This document shows, in pieces, positions 9,501 through 16,838 of a DNA stretch of 31,410 nucleotides (position 1 is the first letter of the stretch; the number at the start of each line of letters is the position of its first letter). The notes beneath the pieces were generated by a model. It was not told the origin of the DNA, searched no databases, and worked only from the letters and a program-made list of their open reading frames with translations. Both the position numbers and the translations under genes were made by a program. Origin of the DNA: a virus. The stretch is from positions 1 through 31,410 of IMG/VR virus record IMGVR_UViG_3300024518_001348. One strand, 5' to 3'.

Positions 9501-9869
9501 GTAGGCGACAAGACCACTCTTGCCGTGCAGGGGGATGCACCAGTTTCTCCTGGCACAAACAACGGCACAATTTTCATTAATGGTACTGTTTCTGATTCCG
9601 CTGGTGTTACTCCGGTTGAAATTGTGTCTGTTTCGAGTATTGGTACAGCTAATGCAAAAGCGACATGCAAACAGTTAGATTCCTTAGGGTGCCTTGCGTC
9701 GTCTGGCACAACATACACAGATGTTATCCCTATCCCCTTTAGGCAGTTTGCTTCGTCTGGAGATCGAGGCTTCTTGGCTAGTGCCGTTGTACCTAGTGGT
9801 GGCTTTGGTGCCAGTGCAACCGTTAGCTTCATTGAGATCGTGAAGCCTGCCTTCTTCCGCCACAGTTAA
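6519..9869 (+). CDS. Large tail protein, possible baseplate hub, 1116 aa
   Basis: The N-terminal half resembles tail-hub proteins of the gp27/gpD type. A compact barrel-like segment near residues 85-130 (LFVGDFFFRGKVTHSDY, then VSVTVEDNRHELRR) is followed around 225-270 by a helix-plus-strand unit (FNLTQLDEVLSRILLDTGYD, then QRINLINKK), the arrangement by which hub proteins are often recognised. This is pattern recognition, not an alignment. The C-terminal third is beta-rich with Ig-like or carbohydrate-module character. There are about 14 Ser-Gly dipeptides. The start has GGAGGGG at 6504-6510, eight bases upstream, and lies three bases after the LamG stop, so the two are co-translated. An alternative is a receptor-binding or tail-spike protein. 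Confidence 0.7.
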   Translation: MSIIVSDGIVVSGVGVPLNGIEWPSGQFGSNEPGSQLCAFLSSVNATFGFNLTPHSFQTEWVPCGDPCTFHGASGQLPDIGHSLELFVGDFFFRGKVTHSDYTASTGGTIVSVTVEDNRHELRRVKIHTEDLGEDAPSGVVSVARGYRVVNGLTDVGGDPNDPNIKEYRRILQFGATYSQVLEAIDLHFNEGKCSVPVSDLPTVEQLEKNIGGSVEALRFQFNLTQLDEVLSRILLDTGYDWYWSMDAQRINLINKKTTFDISESDILDLVSEFGSTSGLNETKQLGFGQDVVPDPTRFRVLGGHQEGFINSHLLSPIDGLDTLALDNIIDVDSTQDGVVFEPAWNKLTVGFYDADGFYRTYIPQEKELQLALAGIEQWTYYKIYQTTSPLSDPAGYGFTSDAGSIAAQHSSFQSRFDPVMPLAGLATGAAESGIRVINNRRDEEQNWVLSFYARLRDHASRHYGRSYVLEGLLFDDAEGLYNLVGAAWANVENQVEGFTLSPSGTVGSSGVFVEDYEINRDLGPVSPFITDDFRVSAHCRLPSDTVYGPQGDSNPAGFGNWTEDAPPFNPTGDGSHYIPVELTIVGNRVINPRSDELYSFEDYPEGTIWCQLPINAGASGGLSIDNTISSLATLVTTNAKLDAETTLDIINPAVVLNVYSALSGVAIPVQARNRYGQSYPSQWVLGDLHYERDEDVQLDDQFVPWAFSPVGDETSLQVMTDRAVRRAEGKIVPKSSSRYADFNQVGLPLLSFDAFAEQGIGPSGSYGEISHGVSETNISFGTEGFLTRYKIQSYFPKFGREAPLGERVRAVLNGILNPIDFSDLALLNPNPGPPTNPTLPGDPFVPPLFFDREERAVRVTITEVNNVFTLSSTAGSEVDERYRGIDQNLYTKPSPNAGANVDFQEGAICIDGFLNINDEAMYHTDEFELPGGNTILRYFTQGRPFGNGTIVEVERTNVADSTTYDVTIVDPTALAEGTERAVFGVEVLNGSVAVGDKTTLAVQGDAPVSPGTNNGTIFINGTVSDSAGVTPVEIVSVSSIGTANAKATCKQLDSLGCLASSGTTYTDVIPIPFRQFASSGDRGFLASAVVPSGGFGASATVSFIEIVKPAFFRHS

Positions 9870-9873
9870 TCAA

Positions 9874-11997
9874 ATGGTATTAGAATCAGGAATATTACCT
9901 TACGACTATGACGCTGGTCGTGGACCCTTCAGGGTTGAGACTCCATCTTGTAATGGTTCACCTATTGGTCTATCTGGTACTTTACTAGAGCAAGCACAGT
10001 TTGCTGTGACGGCAGAACTTCGTCGTTGGCGAGGTAATGATGATCCATCTGCTCTGAGTGATTTTAACGTCTATCGACACGAGGACTCTCCCGCTAGTGG
10101 GCCGTATGAACCCACTACAAGTGGTGCTAATCTTGCATCAAGTTCTAATCCCGGCAGCATGATTTTTGTTGATCATATTCTTGAGACAAGAGCTGCCATG
10201 GAGGATATTTTTGAGTACATGGCTTATGATTCTTCGTATAATGAAGAACAGATGTTGACTTCTTGGTTGAGTGCGTTATACCCGAATAACCCAAGTGGTC
10301 AACTTGGTTTTTATACACACAGATCTCCTTCTGCTGTTGGTGCTATCACTGAGATTTCAGATGAAGTACTTGGGTCTTCTGGCGTACTGTATGACGTGGA
10401 CATTGGAGAGGTTATGTATAATCCTTTCCCGCATATTGGTCAACACTCTTACGGTAACGCTCACGGTACTGGTCCTGCTGGTGAGAACGCTGTTTTTGAT
10501 ATTAGAATCGAACCGTTTTTCCCTGCGTTTCAAAAAACAAACGGTACGCTAATTGGCTTAAATGGTCGTGAGCCTGACCCTATCAATGTTGATAACAATG
10601 GGGGAGCAATTTACGACGTTGATCCCATATCGTCTGGCACTGTACGTTTAGATGGTTACATGCTGACGGGAAACTCCGAATACTATCTTGGTCGTAACGG
10701 AAACAATTTTGATCGAGTAGAAGACTTTACGCCGTTTGCGGACAGTACACGTAGTCCGGATGTTTTTGCAGAGCGTGGCATGTCAACGACTCGTGAATAC
10801 CTAACTCCCACGACAGAAGGGTCTGGTATTTATCGTGTTGCTGTTAGAAATCCTCGTTCGGTATTTCCAAACACCACTATTGAATCGGGTGTTACTAGCT
10901 TCTGGCCTACGTTTGAAGACTATTGGCCTTCTGGCCAAAATAGTTCTGCTGGCAATCTCAACTTAGGATACGAAGTTTTTGATGATGCTCTTTGGATGAC
11001 CGACATTCCGTTTGCTGGTGCTACCAATGTATCTCGTTATCCATCAGGTCTTGCTGTGTTGTCTCCGTTTACAGGACATCGTATGTGGACGAGATTTGCC
11101 GAATTAGTTAATGAAACTCATGCGACTCTTGGTAAGGAAAACAATTGGCCATTACAGACGGGATTAGAATATCCTAGTAGTAATACGGTCATCAGAATAT
11201 CTGAAGAGTTTGAGTTTATGGAACATCCAGATGGTAGTTTCATGAACGCTGCTTCTGGACGTATTGCTTTTATTGAGTATGATGATAATCTAGACTATGT
11301 GGACACTCACATGTCTACTAGTACTACTACCGTAGGCATTCCAGATTTTTTCCCAACAGGTGGAACAACTACCACTGACCTTCGTGACATGTGTTTTGAT
11401 GGAACCTTTTATTGGGTTACTAACGGACAGCATGTTGGTTTCGACTTGTGGAAATTCGATGATACGTTTTCTTTTATTGATAAGTATAACAACAGACCAG
11501 CCGCTTGGGTTGGTCCCCATACACTGTTTGGATTAAGTAGATGGAGTGTTGGTGCTATCGGTGGATCTCCATATGTATATCACGGATACTCTGGTGTTAG
11601 TTTGTCTTTGTCTGGTCCTATTACACAAAGCGGTATATTCCCTTTAGAGAATTTCACAGGAAGTCCTGGTGATCCAGGAGAACATGCTGCTGGTGGGTTT
11701 GACCTTGGGCAACGTAAAGACATTGATGGTGCGGCATTCTTTGGATTCCAGAGGTTTGCCAGAATCATGGACTTGTACGAAGTCACCAACGGCACGCACA
11801 CGCCCAATGGTGTTTATGCAATCGTTAGATGGAACAATGATTTTTCTGTATTGAGTGATGGTATTATTGCCTTGGTACGCATTGAAGAAGAACCAAACAG
11901 GTGGGCCGTAAAGGCGGCTTACAAACTGTCAAATAGTTCAAACGGTTTTTTCCCAGGTGACCCACAGCGAATGGAGATCTTTCACAAAGACATCTAG
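9874..11997 (+). CDS. Structural protein of the tail region, 707 aa
   Basis: A 707-residue protein of unknown family, beta-rich, acidic and aromatic, without signal peptide or membrane helix, with about 15 Ser-Gly dipeptides. The section around residues 455-560 contains strand-turn patterns such as GRIAFIEYDDNLDYVDTHM and DLRDMCFDGTFYWVTNGQ followed by LWKFDDTFSFIDKY, which read like consecutive beta-propeller blades. It starts four bases after the previous stop without a good ribosome site, so translation is probably coupled. The gene is AT-rich (20 of 60 G/C at 10201-10260) compared with replication genes, similar to the LamG gene. A tail fibre, baseplate or receptor-binding part is likely from position; no catalytic motif is evident. 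Confidence 0.68.
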   Translation: MVLESGILPYDYDAGRGPFRVETPSCNGSPIGLSGTLLEQAQFAVTAELRRWRGNDDPSALSDFNVYRHEDSPASGPYEPTTSGANLASSSNPGSMIFVDHILETRAAMEDIFEYMAYDSSYNEEQMLTSWLSALYPNNPSGQLGFYTHRSPSAVGAITEISDEVLGSSGVLYDVDIGEVMYNPFPHIGQHSYGNAHGTGPAGENAVFDIRIEPFFPAFQKTNGTLIGLNGREPDPINVDNNGGAIYDVDPISSGTVRLDGYMLTGNSEYYLGRNGNNFDRVEDFTPFADSTRSPDVFAERGMSTTREYLTPTTEGSGIYRVAVRNPRSVFPNTTIESGVTSFWPTFEDYWPSGQNSSAGNLNLGYEVFDDALWMTDIPFAGATNVSRYPSGLAVLSPFTGHRMWTRFAELVNETHATLGKENNWPLQTGLEYPSSNTVIRISEEFEFMEHPDGSFMNAASGRIAFIEYDDNLDYVDTHMSTSTTTVGIPDFFPTGGTTTTDLRDMCFDGTFYWVTNGQHVGFDLWKFDDTFSFIDKYNNRPAAWVGPHTLFGLSRWSVGAIGGSPYVYHGYSGVSLSLSGPITQSGIFPLENFTGSPGDPGEHAAGGFDLGQRKDIDGAAFFGFQRFARIMDLYEVTNGTHTPNGVYAIVRWNNDFSVLSDGIIALVRIEEEPNRWAVKAAYKLSNSSNGFFPGDPQRMEIFHKDI

Positions 11998-12092
11998 TGT
12001 ACTCTTTAAAGACGTTGGTATTAGCCATAGTCTATGTCTCGGGGCTGTGTTCCGTTTAAAGGATAACTGCTTCTTGAAAAGGAACAAATACA

Positions 12093-12803
12093 ATGGTATC
12101 AGGAATTAGATTTTTCGGTGGATCCGGAACAATGGGTCAATTGACCACGGGGCGTCTCACGCCAGCAGCATATTACGCTTCGGCGGATACATTGCCAGTT
12201 GATCGTGCTCGTCCCAATTTGGAGATTTTCCAAATGGAAGCAGGGGCAGATGGTAGCCCCAACCGCTTAGGTTTCTTTGGTGCTAATGGTGCTCCAAACA
12301 GTGCGGTTATTGTTGGACAATATCAAGACTCGACGTTCAGGACTGACGCTCTAGGTGCTGATCTTGGTCGAATGATCAATGCAAAATACACTGGTGCTAG
12401 CTCGGTAGAACACTCAGGAGTTGCATATACGGCTGGAACGTTTGTGGATATTCCGTCTGAGTCTGGTACTCTCCTGTGTCGCTTTGTGGAGCCTAATGGA
12501 ACGGCAGTCATCACACAAACGGCAACGTTCCGTGCAGTAGATTTTACTGCTGCTTCTGGCGTACCGGATATCTCGGATCTGGCTACCGGAATCACGATTC
12601 AGGCTGCTCAGTTAGCAGATACCGATGGTTACGCTGGTGCTACGGCATGGTCAGAAATTTCTGACGGTGGTGCCGCATTGAGTCTTCAAGACCAGAGTGC
12701 CGAGGCAAACGTACACGATTTCCACCTGATGTTAAGTGGTACACCAACCACTGCTGGTCGAAAGACTAACTTCGGGTACCTTGTCCAGCTTGAGTTCCTG
12801 TAA
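12093..12803 (+). CDS. Structural protein closing the virion block, 236 aa
   Basis: No family recognised. This 236-residue, small-residue-rich protein opens MVSGIRFFGGSGTMGQLTTG and ends in hydrophobic strands (FGYLVQLEFL). It has six Ser-Gly dipeptides and no charged helices, like the other virion candidates. AAAAGGAA at 12077-12083 lies nine bases before the ATG. It stands alone between a 95-base gap and a strong terminator 21 bases after the stop, so it could be its own transcription unit or the end of the long tail transcript. The gap at 11998-12092 shows no sigma-70 consensus. A fibre, decoration or tail-tip protein is plausible; function is unknown. Confidence 0.68.
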   Translation: MVSGIRFFGGSGTMGQLTTGRLTPAAYYASADTLPVDRARPNLEIFQMEAGADGSPNRLGFFGANGAPNSAVIVGQYQDSTFRTDALGADLGRMINAKYTGASSVEHSGVAYTAGTFVDIPSESGTLLCRFVEPNGTAVITQTATFRAVDFTAASGVPDISDLATGITIQAAQLADTDGYAGATAWSEISDGGAALSLQDQSAEANVHDFHLMLSGTPTTAGRKTNFGYLVQLEFL

Positions 12804-12824
12804 GAGTTATTTAGTTCATAACAT

Positions 12825-12858
12825 GAGGTCACAAGTTTCAACTTGTGGCCTCTTTTTT
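12825..12858 (+). terminator. Strong intrinsic terminator between virion and replication genes
   Basis: GAGGTCACAAGT (12825-12836) pairs with ACTTGTGGCCTC (12841-12852), with one G-U pair in a 12-bp stem around a TTCA loop, immediately followed by six T residues. It ends the virion block 21 bases after the stop of the 236-aa gene and insulates the promoter directly downstream. Confidence 0.92.
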
Positions 12859-12859
12859 G

Positions 12860-12887
12860 TTTCCACTCGTACGTTTTCGCGTATAAT
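12860..12887 (+). promoter_or_regulatory. Sigma-70-type promoter of the replication block
   Basis: A perfect -10 box TATAAT at 12882-12887 is preceded by TTTCCA at 12860-12865 (16-bp spacer); TTGTTT at 12857-12862 is an alternative with a long 19-bp spacer, so the -35 assignment is weak. Transcription would start near 12894 and give a leader of about 45 bases before the ATG at 12940. Its place directly after a terminator and in front of the replication operon supports the call. It would be read by the host's housekeeping sigma, as expected for early genes. Confidence 0.72.
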
Positions 12888-12939
12888 GTGTGTACCCATC
12901 CGTTGTGCTGGATAGTCCACCTACGGTTTTGGAAGAAAC

Positions 12940-13398
12940 ATGACATTAGCATTTAGCTCGAAACACCCTCACGTCCCCAATCCCAAGAGTGATCCGAACG
13001 CAAGCCGTTGGATAGCCTCTCTGTCAGACGGAACCACCGTCTTTGAAGACCTCACGCCCGGTGCTAGATCTGCGTGGATGCGTCTTAGGGATTACATCGA
13101 GGTCCACAAGCTCAAGGTCACGAACCTGAGACTTGAGGCGTATGGCCGCAATGTTGTACTGGTTCCGTATAAAGACGGAGAAGGGAACGCTCAGGTTAAT
13201 GGCTACTGGCACAGTAAGCAGATCAATGCCCTACTACACACGAGCGGCGTAACCGAAACAGAGTGTCGTGGTATTGGTATTTTGAAGGGAAAAGAAATCT
13301 GGATCACCTGGGTACAAGAACAGGGGACAACCAGACAAGAAGTTAGAGAATACAAGTCTGGCGACAAAGCGGTCATTGTCAATGATCCCTCGGTATGA
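12940..13398 (+). CDS. Unknown early protein, 152 aa
   Basis: First gene after the TATAAT promoter, with GGAAG at 12931-12935 as ribosome site. The 152-residue product has an N-terminal basic/polar stretch, a helical middle (ARSAWMRLRDYIEVHKLKV) and a C-terminal strand-rich half containing KGKEIWITWVQEQG. No known domain is recognised, and there is no signal peptide or membrane helix. It overlaps the next gene by ATGA at 13395-13398. First position in an early operon often holds a regulator or replication-associated protein, but the sequence does not decide. Confidence 0.68.
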   Translation: MTLAFSSKHPHVPNPKSDPNASRWIASLSDGTTVFEDLTPGARSAWMRLRDYIEVHKLKVTNLRLEAYGRNVVLVPYKDGEGNAQVNGYWHSKQINALLHTSGVTETECRGIGILKGKEIWITWVQEQGTTRQEVREYKSGDKAVIVNDPSV

Positions 13399-13826
13399 AG
13401 TACCCTTCTCTTACTACTCCGGACGTTGAGCACGACGGGGCCAACCTACTCGCAGAATTCATTTGGTTGAATCGCGACATTCGTGCTGACATTTACCCGT
13501 GGCGAGGTCATAATGGTAAGGAGTGGGGACGGCTAGTTGCTGCTTTGAAAAAACTAATGGGGGATTCCTATGGTTTATCAGCAGGACAACTGGCCTTTTA
13601 CATTTGGAAATGTAAGCCGCACCACATCAGCCCACAGCAGTTCGCCAAGATGGCAGTTGTTGCCCGTCAGCTTTTCGAGTCATACGACTTGGAGCAAGTA
13701 TCACGATTCTACACAGACTGGCAAAAGGAACTCGCCTCGTCCGGTCTTGAAAAAGTTAAGTACAAAGAAGCAAAACCGAAAACACTGTTTTCATTTTTGA
13801 GAGAACTAGAGAATGGCAAAGCGTAA
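13395..13826 (+). CDS. Unknown replication-operon protein, 143 aa
   Basis: A mostly alpha-helical 143-residue protein with many aromatic residues (FIWLNRDIRADIYPW, QLAFYIWKC), ending in a basic linker and the helix TLFSFLRELENGKA. Start and end overlap both neighbours (4 bases with the previous gene, 14 with recA), so expression is coupled to the recombinase. It has no visible Shine-Dalgarno of its own. No family recognised. Size, helicity and position directly before recA would fit a mediator, loader or primosome accessory protein; this is speculation from context. Confidence 0.68.
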   Translation: MKYPSLTTPDVEHDGANLLAEFIWLNRDIRADIYPWRGHNGKEWGRLVAALKKLMGDSYGLSAGQLAFYIWKCKPHHISPQQFAKMAVVARQLFESYDLEQVSRFYTDWQKELASSGLEKVKYKEAKPKTLFSFLRELENGKA

Positions 13827-15000
13827 GAAACCTGGACTGAACATTGATATCGGGGAGCAGACGACTCCCACCTTTGGCTTTTTCAAGCAGGAGGTAGAAC
13901 AAGATGGCGTACAAGCCATGTCGGCAGAGGAGGTTGGTGATCCCAATCCTAATCGTAGTGGGTCATATAACTTAGACTACGATTTAGCTGTGCCATTTCC
14001 TGAGGGGCGTATCACCGAGATCTTCGGTGCAGAGGGAACCTGCAAGACAACGTTGTCACTAGAGGTAGCTGGTCGTGCTATCCAGGCTGGCAAGACTGTA
14101 CTATATGTCAACATGGAGAGAAACCTGAACCTATCTCTTATGCGGACGGTTCGAACGCTTCGTCCCTATCTTGATATTGCCGTTGAGCACGCAACAGCCC
14201 TGGCCGCTGGCAAGAAGTCTCCGCATCCCGAATGTCCCCTATGGATCGTCAATGCTTCCAATGGTGAGCAGGCTTTTGAAGCAATGCGTAAGTTTGCCGG
14301 TATGGTTCCTAACGGAGTGGCCATCCTAGACTCTATCGACGCCGCTCAACCGCAGTCAGTGATGGCTGGAGAGATCGGTGACTCTACCGTGGGCAAGCTG
14401 GCCAAGCTCATGTCTGATGCCATGCGTAAGCTCATCGGTGTGTCTGAGCAAAACAAGGTCGCCCTCGTGTTCGTCAATCAGATCCGCGATAAGATCACCA
14501 TGTATGGTGACCCTACGGATACCCCTGGCGGCTATGCTCTTAAGTTCTATGCTTCGCAGCGTATCCGACTCTTCACGCCCCGCAAGACCGATTGGATCCT
14601 GGACTCTGACAAGGAGCGTATCGGCAGCCTAATCAGATACAAGGTAATCAAAAACAAGGTAGCCCCCGATGGTAACGAAGGTGTGTTCCCTATCCTTTTC
14701 AAGAACGGTATTTTCCGCGAGCAGGAACTTGTGACTCAGGCGTGCAACTTTGGTGTCCTGCGTATGGGTGGCAAAGGTGGCAAGCAAGTCTTCCTGCCTA
14801 AGATCGACCGTGACACTGGTGAGTACATTATGGATGGCGAGGAAATCGCCTCCACTTGTATGAGTCAGTTCAATGCTGCTCGCAGACTCTTGATGGACAG
14901 TGTACTATTCAACAAGCTGGACGCAGAAGTACAAAGCTTATTCATTCCTGGTGGACATGATCCCATTGAAGATCTAGTAGATGAAATTCAAGACGCTTAA
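13813..15000 (+). CDS. recA: RecA-family strand-exchange recombinase, 395 aa
   Basis: RecA/UvsX proteins form ATP-dependent filaments on single-stranded DNA and pair it with homologous duplex. The core motifs are in order: Walker A GAEGTCKTT at residues 72-80, catalytic glutamate E102 in NMER, Walker B VAILD at 169-173, and the RecA signature VALVFVNQIRDKI at 216-228 followed by TDTPGGYALKFYASQR (235-250). Length is close to that of phage UvsX and slightly longer than bacterial RecA (about 350). The Walker A has Cys in place of the usual Ser/Gly before the Lys. G/C use is high for the window (34 of 60 at 14521-14580). The gene overlaps its neighbours on both sides and probably serves recombination-dependent replication and repair. 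Confidence 0.95.
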   Translation: MAKRKKPGLNIDIGEQTTPTFGFFKQEVEQDGVQAMSAEEVGDPNPNRSGSYNLDYDLAVPFPEGRITEIFGAEGTCKTTLSLEVAGRAIQAGKTVLYVNMERNLNLSLMRTVRTLRPYLDIAVEHATALAAGKKSPHPECPLWIVNASNGEQAFEAMRKFAGMVPNGVAILDSIDAAQPQSVMAGEIGDSTVGKLAKLMSDAMRKLIGVSEQNKVALVFVNQIRDKITMYGDPTDTPGGYALKFYASQRIRLFTPRKTDWILDSDKERIGSLIRYKVIKNKVAPDGNEGVFPILFKNGIFREQELVTQACNFGVLRMGGKGGKQVFLPKIDRDTGEYIMDGEEIASTCMSQFNAARRLLMDSVLFNKLDAEVQSLFIPGGHDPIEDLVDEIQDA

Positions 15001-15397
15001 TGGCCGCGAGATTCGTATGGAGATTCTACCCGAAAGGTATCCCGTACGGACACGCGAACAGTGCAAGTCGGCTGGGCAGTACATGCTCGGTCGCTTGCTA
15101 CGTAGCATCTATGGTTTTCACGCATTGATTTTGGAAGAGTTTCCTCTACCGGAAGAACGACTTTACTTAGATTTTTTCATGCCGCATAACAAACTGGGCT
15201 TTGAGTATCAAGGCATACAACACGATAAGTTTGTTAAGCTATTCCACAGTGACAAGAAAGGGTTTGAAAAATCTAAGGCACGAGACGCCAGAAAGAGACT
15301 CTGGTGCGAGACAAACGAAATTACATTAATCGAAGTACGTGGTAACGTGTCTGTCGAAGAACTACAAAAACTAATCGAAGAAGCACGAAATGAGTAA
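14981..15397 (+). CDS. Small PD-(D/E)XK-type endonuclease, Vsr/DUF559-like
   Basis: The 138-residue protein carries the hallmark of small Vsr/DUF559-like nucleases: LYLDFFMP with D64, then GFEYQGIQH with E75 and Q77, then the basic helix KSKARDARKRLWCETNEI and a final strand TLIEV. In this superfamily the Asp and the E-x-Q/K dyad hold Mg2+ for phosphodiester cleavage; the substrate cannot be read from sequence. It overlaps recA by 20 bases and the helicase gene by 8, so it belongs to the recombination/replication operon, and roles such as junction resolution or processing of branched or nicked DNA are reasonable guesses. The N-terminal 50 residues are a helical extension typical of this group. 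Confidence 0.75.
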   Translation: MKFKTLNGREIRMEILPERYPVRTREQCKSAGQYMLGRLLRSIYGFHALILEEFPLPEERLYLDFFMPHNKLGFEYQGIQHDKFVKLFHSDKKGFEKSKARDARKRLWCETNEITLIEVRGNVSVEELQKLIEEARNE

Positions 15398-16838
15398 CGT
15401 TGCAGCAGAGAAGATATTCCTAGCAGGAGTTGTACAGCATCCAGACAAGCTGTTTGAGTTTGTTGAATATCTTGGAGAGGAAGACTTTCAACATACGGCT
15501 ACCCGTATGACCTTTGAGGCACTACGGTCTCTGGTTATTGATAAAGAAGCTCAGAAGGTCACGAAGGCCAAGCTTGTGGCGGAAGCTAAAGCATTGGGTC
15601 ATCATAACTACTTGTCTGCCACGAGGAACGGTGAGTGGATTGATGAACTGATTGCCGAAGAAGTGAGCATTGGTGAGGTTGACAATCATTTTCTTGAGGT
15701 CAAGAGACAGGCACTCAAGGACCAATATACTCAAGCCTTTGTTGAGCAAAGAGACTATCTATCAGCGACCAACGATTCGTTGTCAGTGATGATTGGTAAG
15801 GTTGAAAACGCCATCATCAGTAAGGTCAATATTATCGACAAGGGCGAACACGCCATTGAAGATATTCGTGAAGGGTTTGAAGAGTTCATTAATACTCTTG
15901 CTGATGACCCTGGACATATGGGGCTTGATCTAGGTTATCCTTTGTGGCAAGAGTGTATCGGTCAACTGAGAAATGGCTCTATGACATTCTTGGTTGGTAC
16001 TACTGGCAGTGGTAAGTCTCAGTTTGGTATGCGTGCCGCTGTCACCGCTGCACGCAAGGGGCTACCAGTTCTTTATCTTGATAGCGAGCTAAGCAAGCAA
16101 GACCAGTGGGTGCGTATTGCAGCCATGGTTGCTAGGGTTCCGTCAGAGTATATTGAAACTGGTTTCTGGCGTATGTCAGAAAAAGAACTAATTGATAACA
16201 ACGTCACAGATCCGAAGATTCGTGATGAGATCATGGCTCATGGTCGCAAGCTTAAAGAGCCGCGTCTTTGGGAAGCAGTGAAGAAGATGCCTATTTTCTA
16301 TCAGTCGATTAGTGGTCTCAGCGTTCCTGACGTGCTACCGCATATCAGAAGGTGGCTACTGACCCACGTTAAGCCCGACCGTGATACTCGTGTACCGCAG
16401 TGCTTGATTGTGTATGACTATATCAAGCTGGCTATGACCAACGAGATTAGTCGTGGTGTCCTGCAAGAATGGCAACAGAATGGTTTACACATTGCGGCGT
16501 TGCATGACTTTATCAACAAGTACAATGTGCCGCTTATTGGGTTTGGCCAAACTAACAACGAATTGATCTCTGGAATCAAGGCTGTCGCTGGTGGTAAACG
16601 CATCAGTGAGAACGTAGATTCTGTCAGTTACCTCAAAAGAAAGACTGACGCTGAACGTGCTGACGATGGCAACGGTACTCACAAGATGGAGAACTTTAAG
16701 TCTAGGTTTGGCAAAGGACTATGGGGTAGTTACATTAATTACAACGCAGACCTTAGTTGTGGTTATTTCGAAGAACTGGAGATTGGTCATGTAACACCTC
16801 CTCAACAAGATAGTGACGACGATGACGACGACGAATGA
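15390..16838 (+). CDS. dnaB: DnaB-like replicative helicase, 482 aa
   Basis: DnaB-type hexameric helicases unwind DNA at the fork. Residues 1-120 match the helical DnaB N-terminal domain (AEKIFLAGVVQHPDKLFEF, then DFQHTATRMTFEALRSL). The C-terminal RecA-like motor has Walker A GTTGSGKS at 203-210, the catalytic glutamate in LDSEL (E233), and Walker B CLIVYDYIKL with D343; FGQTNNE (about 392-398) is the sensor/arginine-loop region. Length is that of bacterial DnaB (about 470). The protein ends in a run of Asp residues (DSDDDDDDE), whose repetitive codons hold the start of the primase gene in another frame. Coupled to the nuclease (8-base overlap) and primase (26-base overlap). Confidence 0.95.
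   Translation: MSNVAAEKIFLAGVVQHPDKLFEFVEYLGEEDFQHTATRMTFEALRSLVIDKEAQKVTKAKLVAEAKALGHHNYLSATRNGEWIDELIAEEVSIGEVDNHFLEVKRQALKDQYTQAFVEQRDYLSATNDSLSVMIGKVENAIISKVNIIDKGEHAIEDIREGFEEFINTLADDPGHMGLDLGYPLWQECIGQLRNGSMTFLVGTTGSGKSQFGMRAAVTAARKGLPVLYLDSELSKQDQWVRIAAMVARVPSEYIETGFWRMSEKELIDNNVTDPKIRDEIMAHGRKLKEPRLWEAVKKMPIFYQSISGLSVPDVLPHIRRWLLTHVKPDRDTRVPQCLIVYDYIKLAMTNEISRGVLQEWQQNGLHIAALHDFINKYNVPLIGFGQTNNELISGIKAVAGGKRISENVDSVSYLKRKTDAERADDGNGTHKMENFKSRFGKGLWGSYINYNADLSCGYFEELEIGHVTPPQQDSDDDDDDE

Noticed and set aside
9341-9832. 163-codon open frame on the - strand inside the tail-hub gene
   Set aside because: Lies wholly antisense to a clearly coding + frame, has low-complexity composition and no ribosome site; the same applies to all other - strand frames in the window.
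12894-12939. Riboswitch or attenuator in the leader of the replication operon
   Set aside because: Only about 45 bases long with a weak four-pair ATCC/GGAT hairpin; too short for a known class.
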